A stretch of 64,000 nt of DNA from Orbilia blumenaviensis (Eukaryota; Ascomycota; Orbiliomycetes; Orbiliales; Orbiliaceae). The notes under the pieces are model-generated. The model was not told the DNA's origin and ran no database searches. It saw only the letters and a program-made list of their open reading frames with translations. Shown one piece after another: positions 11,136 through 21,611 of the stretch (position 1 is the stretch's first letter; each line of letters opens with the position of its first letter). The stretch is taken from the NCBI GenBank assembly GCA_036872755.1, contig JAVHNS010000007.1, positions 186,001-250,000 of the forward strand, in the 5' to 3' direction. The position numbers and the translations under genes are program-made.

Positions 11136-11718
11136 ATCCCGGGCATCATCAGACCAGTAGTTCAACAGTTTTGATTCGAGCAAAGAGTTGTCTCATATAT
11201 TATCGGCTGCAATAGATATAGACATCATGTTTTGTTTGTATTAGAAGTTCAACCACAGTAATTAAGAATGGGATGCCCAGCCCTTGGAAATGTCTTATCA
11301 AGTAATAATTGTTAGGTTTGCTGGATGCTATCTAACAAGAATGATACACCCGGAATGAACCCATCATCAAGGTCCTGGGGATATTGATAGAGCTTCGGCG
11401 GAGGAGTGTGTGGGATATGATAGGTCTGCGGGTGAGGGTGAGGGTGAGGTGGAGGTGGAGGTGGAGGTGGAGGTGGAGGTGGAGGTGGAGGTGGAGGTGG
11501 TATCGGACGTATATAAGAGACACCGAAAGTATGACAAAAAAAAGAGACAAAGCTGAAAAAGAACCCCGTAAACAATACGATAAGGAAACAAAAAAGGTAG
11601 TGATAGAATTTACAGAGCAAGTAGGGTAGAGAACATTAGGATGATGTAAGAGCGAAGAAACGAATATGAGCCCTTGACAGATCAGATGCCAAAAAACACA
11701 GACCCCGCCCTTGTTTCT
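11136..11718. other. convergent 3' region between GNA1 and RPL24
   Basis: 583 bp between two gene 3' ends. The notable content is the GGTGGA hexamer tract listed separately; frames translating it as Pro- or His-Leu repeats are artefacts. Confidence 0.7.
11429..11500 (+). repeat. GGGTGA/GGTGGA hexanucleotide repeat, G-quadruplex-like
   Basis: Three GGGTGA units grade into about nine GGTGGA units, all G-rich on the + strand. The GGG tracts separated by three bases could form a G-quadruplex. It sits between converging genes. Confidence 0.9.
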
Positions 11719-12561
11719 TTAGCGTGTTCTCGCCTGAACCTTCTGTGGTGCACCCTTTGCTCCCTGTTTGCTCACTTTGACGGATTGTCCACGGGCGGCG
11801 CTGGCAGCAGACTTGGCCTTCTCAGCCTTCTTTTTCGATTCAGCAGCGGCTTTCTTTTCCTTGCCTTCCTTGACAGCCTGAGCACGAGCGGCAGCGCGGG
11901 CGGCAGGGGCGATCGACCGCTTCTCCTTGATCACATCGAGGGAGGCACCAACAATGGCCCTCTGGTGCTTGACGGTTCTTCGGGTTCGTTTCTTGGTAAC
12001 TTCCTATGGAGTCCGAAGAAGCAGGATCAGCCATCTGCATTCGTAGCAATCCGAACATCTAGAGTAGAATCCATGGCAATTTATTCCATATAAGTGTCCT
12101 CCCCTACTGGTATTGTCGGATATATGTCGAGACGTCTTCAGTTTGTGCATCCTGCATTTCTCTTTGAACAGCCCCCAGGTCTCTTCGTTTCGTGTATTGC
12201 CATGGATCCATCCGTCTATTGTTCGATAAATGAAACTAAAGGGTTCCTATCCTTACCTCATGGATACCCTTCTTGTGCATCCTTCGGTACAAAATAGTCC
12301 AGGCGATTCTTCGAGGATTCTTCCTCTGCAAGAACAGGCTTTCGCTCTTTCCATTTGAGAATCGGAAGCTCTTGCTATCACCCCTAACGAAAAGTTTACC
12401 CTAGAAAATCGGCGGAAAAAGAATCGGTCCCAACGTCAGCCCATATTCTTGAATTATTCTGGAATCCCGTATTTCGAGGCATGTCGACAGGGCGGAGGAG
12501 GAATAAGCACCTTTCCGGGGTAAATCTTCCGGGAAGAGAAGGAATCAAGTTCGACCTTCAT
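11719..12561 (-). CDS. RPL24: 60S ribosomal protein eL24
   Basis: Large-subunit ribosomal protein eL24 (family knowledge). Three exons on the minus strand: 12561-12511 (MKVELDSFSSRKIYPGK), 12400-12257 and 12003-11719, 159 residues, matching fungal eL24. Exon 2 carries SLFLQRKNPRRIAWTILYRR, the conserved core, and HKKGI; exon 3 opens with EVTKKRTRRTVKHQRAIVGA and ends in an Ala/Lys-rich tail typical of the family. All splice junctions are in phase 0. The Cys pairs of the archaeal/human zinc ribbon are absent, as is usual for fungi. Frames on the opposite strand are shadows. Confidence 0.96.
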
Positions 12562-13033
12562 TTCGGCGAGGTTATCGGTTGGCGGTTAGTGTCGTGTCGG
12601 TGGGAGGAATAGCGGAGGTTGATGTTGATGATGATTGGGATGGCGGTGGTAACGTCGCTAGTACTTTTGCTTGTCAGATCGATGAGTCGACGGGAGTTGT
12701 CCTCCCACACTCCAACTCCGAAAGTGGAAATGTTTGTCTACGAGGGTCATTGAGCCCTAAGTCACGTGCCAGATCGCTCGAATGCTTGTGTGACCTCACC
12801 CTGTCAAACACCAACACGACAACACGTTTAAGGTACAATTCGCGTTTTGGCGAGACTTATTACTTTTCATGCCCTCCTGGCTACAGATAGGTTATCTACC
12901 TAAGTAGCCAGCTGCAAGTTGATTGTAGTACTATCCTCGGAAATGCTTCAAAAGAAACAAACAGAAAGTAAGGATACCTCTTTCGCCCCCATTATTGTAA
13001 AGTTGTAAAATACACCCCATTAAAAAGAAAGTA
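12562..13033. promoter_or_regulatory. RPL24 promoter region / SMC5 3' region
   Basis: 472 bp upstream of the eL24 start and downstream of the SMC5 stop, both minus-strand. Expected to hold a strong ribosomal-protein promoter; no specific binding site was identified. The 103-codon + frame here lacks any family signal. Confidence 0.5.
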
Positions 13034-16000
13034 TCATCCCCCAGCTGCAAGTTGTCTGGCGGCCGCTATGTACTTTTTGAAGTCCTGAACGTGATCTTCC
13101 GCCACATAATCGCCGCTGTTGATGCAAAGAACTTTCATTCGTTCGTGGTAATCGAGATCTACTAGGAGCTTGGGAGTTATAAGGAAATACCTGGCGGCGA
13201 TGGAGTTAGATTTATTTGTGTAACAAATTGTTGGAGGGGATATTACATACTGCGACGTGTGCTTTTTGCAAGCAATCTTTACCATCCGCTTGTGGACGAG
13301 CCGCTCGTTTCGTGGGTCCATCCCTTGGTTGATTTCATCCACGACACGGAAAGGCGCCCGCGCAAGCGACTGTAGAGCCATTAGGTAGAAGACAGTAGAT
13401 ACTGCCCTTTCCCCCCCAGATTGTCTCTGGGCGGTTAGAACTTGCATGGTTTCGGCCTCGCGGAATTTGACTAAGATTTCGATCGCCCAGTTCTCGTAGT
13501 CACACCCATCTTTCCCTTCCTTCTTAATTCTAACCGACCCTGCACAGCCAATGAATTCAAAGCTTCGAGAGAAAGCTTCACTAATGTTGTTCACTAGCTG
13601 GTCGATGCGAGGTTCCCATCGTTCTCGAATCCTTTTGATGTTTTCCTGGTGCTTACCTAATTGCGCCTGTTTAGCATCCATTCTACTACGGAGCTCATTC
13701 ATTTCCTTCTCGCGGGCCTCATATTGTCTAATAGCATGCGGGTTTCCTTCGTGAATTCCTTCAAGGCGAACCTCTTCCCGCTGTATTTCGGCTTTGAGCT
13801 CGTCCACGGTTTTTTTCGAGTGGTTGTTATTTATTTCATCCTGGTGTTCTTGGGACAGCGACTCGAAAAGCCTGCGGCAGTGATCACGGAGCTGGGAAGC
13901 CTGCATCTCCACTTCTTTCCGAAGTCTACTGACTATATAAATATAAGTAAGGAGTTCTAAGAATGTCCCGCTTGGATATTTACCTTCGTCACATTGTTTT
14001 TTTTTACTTTCGAGTCGTTCCTTGAAACTCTGATTCCACGAATTGTAATGCTGAAGATTCGAAGATAGCTCTACGGCATGGAGCTCTGCTGCCGCCAGGG
14101 CTCTATACCGCGCTACATACCCACGAACATTTTCCTAGTGCAGATTTTAAGGTTAGTATGATCCTGAGCCATGCGGACACTCTAAACCCACAGCAAATTG
14201 TGCGGCCATAAGGACCCGATCCATGTTAACCTGCAAGGCGAGCGCTTCAAGTTCTGCAACTTTGCTTTTAAACCCTTTCCCTTCTTTCTCTAGCTCAGAA
14301 AGCTTTTCTTGTTCATTTTCTTCAGGCTGTGTCAGAATACCGATCATAAAGTGAAATGCAGCGCTTCAATAATGGGATTCTTACTAAGATGGGTTTTTGT
14401 CCTTTCGTATTTGGCCACAGATTTTTGCTTTTCTTCCTTTTCTTTCTGGAGGGCTACCTATGTCATAGTTAGAAGAGACAACCTAAATGGCATTGTAGCG
14501 CTTCCCCGTCCCATACCTTATCCGCGGAGAGAGATGATTCTCTGTCTTCTAATTCCTTGAAACTAGCCCGCCTTGTACTTATCTCACGCTTTATTTCATC
14601 GATTTCTGTCTCCAGTTTGGCTTGTTGTTGCCTCTTCTGTTGGATGAGTTGCTTATCAACTTCAGGTACTCTGAAGAATTCTGCAGGCTTTATGTGACTG
14701 TGTATTTCACTCTCTGCGCCCGGGTAGTCCTGCCTTCGTCGTATCTGTGTAGAGATACCCCCCGCAACCCACTTCACCATTGTTTTCCCCGATTTTACTG
14801 CCTGGTATTGGGAGGCGGAGAGCCTTGACTTGGAGATACCCTATTATATAATCTAATCAATAAAAGAAGGAGTAACAACGAAAAGTATACTGCAGCTTAC
14901 CACCCGTTGGAGCAGGGCGCTGCTACAGAGCATGCTCAGTACTTCTGAAGGCCCACTGATAAAGTCCAGGGCGAGGCCGTCAAAACCCCAGGATGCAACC
15001 TGATGATCGGGCAATATTTAGTTAAAGTTGCGCGAGGCTCGATTTGTAAGATCCTTACGCACCTCATCCGTGGAAGCAATTCTCGGAAACTCGTCAAGCC
15101 CCTTTTCGGTATACCTAATGGTCACGTCGGAAAGCCCCATCCCCCTTTCATTTCGATTATCTCCATATACCGCAATCATCAGCGTCTCGAAATCTGCTTT
15201 GTTGGTGCATGTGAACGCTAGCTTTTCGCCCCGCCCTAAAAGGGATTCTACTTCAGCTTGGTAATCGGGGTCCGTGACAGTGCATTCGACGATAGGGGGT
15301 CCGTATACTGGGCCGCTGAATCTATTTCGGTTCTTTTGCAACCATTCGAAAACTTGGTGGGAATCAGGGGAGGTTTTTCGTAGGGCCTCAATCTTTTGGC
15401 TAGCAATGTCATTCATTCGGGATATCCTATAGTAGGGGGTGGAGTTAGTGGATTCAGGGTGGCAGGGTCCACGGATTCATCTGTCGCTAACCATTTATCA
15501 ATCTTCTGGATCTCATCCTTTTTCTCATCACATTTCGCATCGAGGGGTGCGATATGATTTCGAGCAGTTTCTAGTTCCTCCCGTCCTGCTCGCAGTTCTC
15601 TAGTAATCTTATTCTATTGTTTCAAACCACCCATGTTAGGGTATGGATGCATGAATAGTCTGGGGTTGGGTGGTTACTGTCGTACGATTTTCTCGTTGAA
15701 TTCTGATAAATCCAGGTCTCCAGGGTTATTTTCGAGTTGCCTTTTGTGTCGTGAAATTTGATCCTTGGATCGTGCGATATTTTCCTATAGAGGGCCTCAC
15801 TATGTTAGATTATCGAATAAACAATGAACAGAGTATTTCTTTCTAACCATTCTGCTCTTCTCAGAATCAATCAGGTGTTTGAGTTTGAACTCAGCTTCCG
15901 CTTCGTCGTCTTTTAATTTGTTCACAGCGTCCCTGTCCCGTTTTAACTGGGCCTCAGTGGACATTAGTTCGTTCTTTTCGTCCTCCAGCCATATCTTTAT

Positions 16001-17388
16001 ATTGTTTAGTTGGGCTTCAGCTTGTTCTATTTGTTTAGTCTGAGGCTCCTGTTCCTCGCGGATTCGTTTATGTTCCTCGCGATAAACATTGTATTCATTC
16101 TTCAACTCGTCGCGCCTCGCCCTGATATCCCGAAATTCTATAAATGGTATGGAGTTTTCGAGTAACTTGATGTGCTCTTGAAGGGTTTGTCGTTCACGAA
16201 GTCTAGCAACATCCCTTTCTAGAATTTTTTGTCGGCTTTCCATTGTACTCATAGCTTGGTGGTCTGTGTCAAGTTCTGTTTCAAGCTTCACCTCCAAGAC
16301 CCGAAGTTGTTTTAGCTCGTCGTGGTCTTCAAGAACCTCAGGTGGTGCAGCCGCCCGTTGTGTTTCCCTCAGAAGCGGCACAGGCTTCAGGCCTGCAAAT
16401 TCGACGACCCGGTCCTGCGGAAGAAACTGGCATAGGTTGTCAATTTGAATATTTAAGAGCTTTGTTAGTTTCTTGACCGTCTTGTGGCTTTGCTCTCTGC
16501 CTTGAAAATTGATATACTATTAGTTGTTGGACCCTCTACAATATTTGTTTAAGCTGGATTAAGCCGATTAGCCTACCATCAACCCAGTACTTAGATGAGC
16601 CATCCCTCGTAATCTTTCTCCTGATTGTTGGATTCGTTTCATCAGTAGGTGAGCCTTTAAGCTCGATTTCGATAATAGCTTCATTGCTCCCGTTTTTGAC
16701 AAATTCCGCGATATCTTTTGCTCTGCCAAGATGCTACCATTTTCGAGTGTTAGCATACCTAAAGAATGCGGAGAGATGTATCTCGTACCTCGGGACCGAA
16801 TCCCAAGCCTAAGCATATGGCGCAGACGAGGGTGCTCTTGCCGGTCCCGTTTGGGCCTATCACCATATTCAAACTGGGGCCGGGCTCAAACGTGACTTTG
16901 GTATAGGTGACGAAATTCTCTAAGTACACCCTAACGATGGCGCCTCGGGCGTGTGGAATGTTTTCAACAGTCTTTCGCATCTTATCTAAGGTATCGGCCA
17001 TCCCCGTCTCGGACTCGTCAGAATCGTAGTCCTCAGCAACAGGAATGATAACTTCTTTATTGGCGGCGGCATCTTCATTGTCATCTCCCTCGTCCCCACC
17101 GTCCTCGCTTGGCGTGTCCGTGTTGCTCTGCTCTCCATCACTCCCCTGATCAGTTAGACCACTGGGGTCGGGTGTTAGCCTCCGTCTTTTACTTCCATTT
17201 GGAGGCACGATGGCTTCTTCATCCGTTTCACCCAGATCCTCTTCGGCTAAAGAGCGTTTCGATGTTATCATTAACTTCGGTTTTCGGCGTCCAGATGGTA
17301 CCCTGAAGCTAGAGGGACTATCGCGGGGCTCTGTATCCTCATCATCGCTCTCTTGGCTGCTATGACGAGGCGGTGCGACGGAGGGCAT
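13034..17388 (-). CDS. SMC5: structural maintenance of chromosomes protein Smc5
   Basis: Core ATPase of the Smc5/6 complex, which acts in recombination repair and rDNA/replication-fork stability (family knowledge). Multi-exon minus-strand gene, about 1,100 residues. Exon 1 (17388-16789) encodes a disordered acidic N-terminus and then the ABC ATPase head with VIGPNGTGKST (Walker A). The next exon begins HLGRAKDIAEFVKNG. Then LCQFLPQDRVVEFAGL and LLRETQRAAA, diagnostic for Smc5, precede long coiled-coil exons (about 16330-14150). The hinge region is near 15400-15020. The C-terminal head has the ABC signature QSGGERAVSTVFYLMALQ and Walker B FRVVDEINQGMDPRNER. The last intron (about 13190-13247) has no in-frame stop; removing it restores HTSQYFLITPKLL. 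Frame gaps across the coiled coil mean I have not fixed every internal splice site. Confidence 0.93.
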
Positions 17389-18248
17389 TCTGAATAGTGT
17401 TTGAGGAGAGGTTTTCAGAAAGCTTGTGTGTGTGTGTGTGTGTGTGAGGACACCATTAGCATCAAACGGATCCTGGATCTTTGATTAGTGATGCTTCGAG
17501 GGTTATAAATTTAATGGGTAAGTAGCAGGTAGAACCTACTGCGGTTATCTGGAGCTGTGCCGAAGATTGGTCATAACAAAGAAATGAATAGTGTAAGAAG
17601 CTAACGGGCAGGCAGGCAAGCTAGCCAGCTCCTGGTAAGTTCGTTACCCGAGTGCCTTGCGGGCCGTCGTTTTATCACGCGTTCTCTTTCACATACGCGC
17701 GCTACCCCACCACGCGTGGTCACAAAATGATACTAACTGATTCGGTGCTTACTAGATATCGATACCACACACCTCCGGACCGGTCGACGTCGACGTCGAC
17801 GTCCCAAGATACTCCGGACCGTTATGCCTCACCACCTAGCGGCTGGGCGCTGGACGAGCACTCACACTTGTCTACACATTAATTCTGCACATAATAGGTA
17901 TTTATATCATAGCAATTTGAAAAAAAGGTCAAGCTCGAGCATGTTAAAAAATATTTATCCGTCTATACCAAGCAGCGCCCCAGCCCAAAACATATTGAAA
18001 AATTTACGGTGGTCTCGTTGGGAATGTGTTTTAATTTGGTCAAAAGGATTCTTGGCGGGGTAAGTAAGTAGTTGTGATAGCTAATAGTACGCCAGACCGA
18101 TCTACAATCATGCAATGCAATGTAGGTTCATGTCATCGCTATGTGCACCCCCAAATCATCGATGCATCCGATATTCTAGCTGTACGGTCGCAACAATCAG
18201 AGGCACCCAAGTTGTCCAGCTGCTCATGTTCGAAAGTTCGCTGGGTGG
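17389..18248. other. SMC5 upstream region / UBP6 3' region
   Basis: 860 bp between two minus-strand genes. It contains a TG dinucleotide repeat (17425-17446) just upstream of the SMC5 start and a GTCGAC hexamer repeated about three times (17783-17803), itself palindromic. No gene seen. Confidence 0.6.
17425..17446. repeat. TG dinucleotide microsatellite
   Basis: Eleven TG units about 40 bp upstream of the SMC5 start codon, probably inside its leader or core promoter. Confidence 0.9.
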
Positions 18249-20123
18249 CTATGGGGAGATCCTCTTGGATCTTGGGGTCATCTCCAACGCCTTATATAGT
18301 AAAATTAGAGCTGAGTGCGACTCGCCTAAACCAGTTTGTTAGTGTCTTGGTGGGGTTAGGAAAATGATGAAAAAGGAGGGGGGGCCTACCTCCACCAGCA
18401 AGTGTCTCTATTCTATCCCAACCAACTTCTGTAACTTTTTCGTCGTTGAAAAACCACCAACTACTGCCCTCAGCACCTCCTCCACTCGCTAGCCCACCTG
18501 CGGGCGCCTTGCCTTTCCCTTTAGAGTCAACCTCTCCTTCATCGTTTTCATCAGGCTTGCGAACATATGCGCAATAATGACCAGAATCGGCTGAGGCACC
18601 TTGGTGAGTGATTATAGCGTGCAGTTCATAAAGTGCGGAATGATTCGCCCCGGTATCCGCAGATATCTCATCATCTAAGAGGGGCGCGAGGGCTGTATCC
18701 CAATCCTCTTCCTCTATTGTCGCGGCTTTGGAAGGTGCAGTATTACCAAGGGTTTTCTCGCTGTCAACATCCATCTTATCCCCGGCCCCGCTTTCCTCTG
18801 CTGGTGGCTCTATAAAGATCGTTCTAGCCTTTCTCTTCTGCTTGAGACGGTCTTCCTCATTTCGATGCAACTCTCTTAGCTTTTCTCGTACCGGAATAAT
18901 CTTCTCCTTTAATTCGTCCGTACAGAAATCAGTAGCATCGAGTTGAAATGGGAAAGTAACTTTCCGCATGATTTTTGCTTTCTTATTCTTATCTTTTTTC
19001 CAGAAGAAACGGACAAAGTGACACTAGAAGCAAAGGAGTTAATTAATGTTTGTTCATGTAATTATCGCCAATGTGTTTCAACTTACAGTCAGATATTTGG
19101 GAAGCCTTGTGACTTTGGATGTCTTGGTGTAAAGCGCATCTCGCCCCAACTTCTCGCTCCGCTTCTCAATTTCCTCAGTCAACCCGGCCAAGATGCCATC
19201 TTTCAAGTGGTTTACCGAACTGGATATGTGACAGTTTAGCTTAAGAAATGTTTCTTCCCGCTCTTGCTCTGCTTCTTCGCTATCTTCGTTACATTTTGTG
19301 ACCGTCTTCATCTTGCCTCCGAAGTAAGTGTCGACAAACTTCCGATTGGTCTTCGATTCAGAGGATTCGTCGCTAGTGTCGGCCAAATTTTGCCTTAATG
19401 CTGTGAGAATCTGGGAGTAGCATTCTTCTGCATCTTGCTGGGCATAGTGACCATGCCTGTCCTTTTGATCGAACTGAGGGAACGCGATCCGGAGGGAGTT
19501 GACGAATTTCAGAGGTGGGAATCCTTCCGTGGTGTCGCTCATCTGCTGGAAAAGATCACGGAGACTACCAGTAACATCGGAGTTGGATCCTCTGCTAAGG
19601 CTCGAAAAGAGACTCGAACGGCTGATGGGGTTCCCACCATCGCTGCGATACTTCTCTAGTTCTCTGTGTAGTTCAGGGACCGATCGAAGGGTTTGGAGAG
19701 TTGAGTTCATGTAACACGTATTTCCAAGGTTTTGTAGGCCAGACGGAATGGCTCCTTTGACCTTAGCGAGGTCTTTCTCGTCCATGTCTTCAAGAAACTT
19801 GATAGGTTCGGGTGCTTTGGCTAGGCCACCACCCAGAGGTGTGCCCATCATCATAAAGGCGTGGCCGGGTTTGAGGTTAAGGCTCTGAAGGTCTGTATCA
19901 TCTTTGAGCTGACCGCCTTTGATAAGGACCTTCTGGCGCTCGGGTTCGACACCAGTGAGTGAATAAAGCTGCATCTTGAATACTTCGCCCGGCAAGGAAG
20001 TATCGAGCTCGAGGTCGTACTTCTTGCCACCATGCCTGACAATAACTAATAACTAGATATTAGGGACAGATATTTATTTATTCTAAAAGGTAGGGGGGCT
20101 ATAGTACCTGGTATTGAAGCCAT
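18249..20123 (-). CDS. UBP6: proteasome-associated ubiquitin carboxyl-terminal hydrolase Ubp6/USP14
   Basis: Deubiquitinase that docks on the 19S proteasome and trims ubiquitin from substrates (family knowledge). Four exons on the minus strand: 20123-20108 (16 nt), 20045-19087, 19023-18390 and 18325-18249, 561 residues. The N-terminal ubiquitin-like domain (residues 1-80) starts MASIPVIVRHGGKKYDLEL. The catalytic Cys box is GLQNLGNTCYMNSTLQTL (near residue 115), with QQDAEECYSQIL downstream. The His box is HQGASADSGHYCAYVRK (near 470). The last 25-codon exon supplies GESHSALILLYKA, completing the USP fold. The first exon is very short but its phase is unambiguous. An acidic/Ala-rich insert lies before the His box. 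Divergent from ARPC4. Confidence 0.95.
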
Positions 20124-20445
20124 TTTGATCGTTTGAGGGGGGAAGGCTGGGATGTTTGAAGATTCCAAGTGGTGGAGAGGAAGTTGAATGTTGAATGGTG
20201 TGGGGAGAAAGAGTTCGTGTCGTCGTAAGTCGTGTTACCTAAGCTAGCCGACCAGCCAAGCTTGCTGCCCCGCCAACTGTACCAACCAGCTCTCGAGCTC
20301 CAGAACATCATCACCGTCAGCACGATCAACCATTGTTACGACCCTCACCCAGCCTACAAGCCTTTAAATTTAGGTTTTACACGGGCATCGCCGTTCTCAT
20401 GATATAGGAGCCCGAGAGGGAAGGAAGGAAGGATAGGTTGTCATC
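20124..20445. promoter_or_regulatory. bidirectional promoter region of UBP6 and ARPC4
   Basis: 322 bp separate the two divergent start codons, so the two genes probably share a promoter region. A GGAAGGAAGGA tract lies just before the ARPC4 ATG. No specific factor site is claimed. Confidence 0.55.
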
Positions 20446-21191
20446 ATGGTAGGTTGGATATCCGTAACCGGCCGCAGTCCTCCTTGACTGACCAACAATG
20501 CTAGTCTATAGCTTTACGTCCCTACCTCACTTGCGTTCGAGCATCCCTAACGGCCGCGCTATCATTAAGCAATTTCGCGTCTCAGACTGTTGAGCGCCAT
20601 AATGTTCCAGAGATCGAGGCTGGCAAATCTTCAGAGCTACTCCTGAATCCGCTTACGATCTCCCGAAATGAAAACGAGAGGGTACTCATTGAGCCTTCAG
20701 TAAATTCCGTCAGGGTTTCTATTCGGATTAAGCAGGCAGATGAGATTGAGGATATTCTCGTCCACAAATTTACTCGATTTCTTACCCAGAGAGCCGAGGC
20801 TTTCTTCATTCTGAGGAGAAAACCGGTCAAGGTTTGTCAGAAACATTACCTGAACAGTCTATGATTATCCTTACACGAAGCTTGGATTTAGGGATACGAT
20901 ATCTCATTCCTCATCACAAACTTCCATACAGAGGCTATGTTGAAACACAAGCTGGTAGACTTTATCATCCACTTCATGGATGAAGTTGACAAGGAGATTT
21001 CCGAGATGAAACTTTTCGTATGTATCCTATATCCGTAAAAGGGCTCGAATCAGAATGTTGTTCTGACATCTCAATTCTAGCTCAATGCGCGTGCCCGATT
21101 CGTTGCAGAGGCCTTCTTGACACCGGTATGCCTACCCCTCCTAACTTCTTACAAACGTCTCCTAATATTATATTCGTTGTAGTTCGATTGA
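20446..21191 (+). CDS. ARC19: Arp2/3 complex 20-kDa subunit (ARPC4/Arc19)
   Basis: Structural core subunit of the Arp2/3 complex that nucleates branched actin at endocytic patches (family knowledge). Five exons: 20446-20448 (the ATG alone), 20505-20831, 20892-21017, 21081-21125 and 21183-21191, 169 residues, the family size. Joining gives [20 protein letters not shown] at the N-terminus, then [77 protein letters not shown] and [17 protein letters not shown]. The final exon encodes only Phe-Asp and the stop. Both end exons are tiny, so gene finders could easily miss them. The 116-codon open frame at 21020 is intron read-through. Confidence 0.95.
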
Positions 21192-21611
21192 TGGAATCGA
21201 ATAGGTTCCATAGTGTAATAGAATTTCTTGTTCTTGACTGCCATTATAGTCTTATAAGCCGACTACTAGAGACCGTGATACCTAAATGCATTGCAGTGAT
21301 CTTGAAGACATTTTGTAGCCAAAAAAAAAAAAAAAAAAAAAAAAAAAAGATAGAAAGAACCGCTCTGTAAGAAATAAAAAGTGTCCATAGCCCGAAAGTG
21401 CGCTCAAAACAGATATGGAGGGAATAGAGGAAACGCCTTCAACTCCATCGCCGGCAATGCTTAAACAAAGTAGGAGAATTGGGAATTATAGAATTGTATA
21501 TTTTGTGAAGCAGGAAACGTACTTCGCCTTCTTTAAATTCCTTCTTGGGTGAAATTACGACGCTCGGGCTTCTTGGTTGTATTTACGAGTAAGAAATGAA
21601 GTAATTGGAGC
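21192..21611. other. convergent 3' region between ARPC4 and the Sgf11-like gene
   Basis: 420 bp between converging stops. It includes a 28-A run at 21321-21348. No gene seen. Confidence 0.7.
21321..21348. repeat. poly-A tract of 28
   Basis: Uninterrupted A run in the ARPC4 3' region. A genomic A run downstream of a gene could mark an old retroposition event, but similar homopolymers occur elsewhere in this window without such context. Confidence 0.9.

Noticed and set aside
11312..11629. Proline-, histidine- or arginine-repeat proteins at the hexamer tract
   Set aside because: Open in several frames on both strands purely because of the GGTGGA repeat; no sequence outside the repeat looks coding.
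21321..21348. Poly-A run as the tail of a retroposed pseudogene
   Set aside because: No degraded gene body or target-site duplication is visible upstream; similar homopolymers are common in this DNA.
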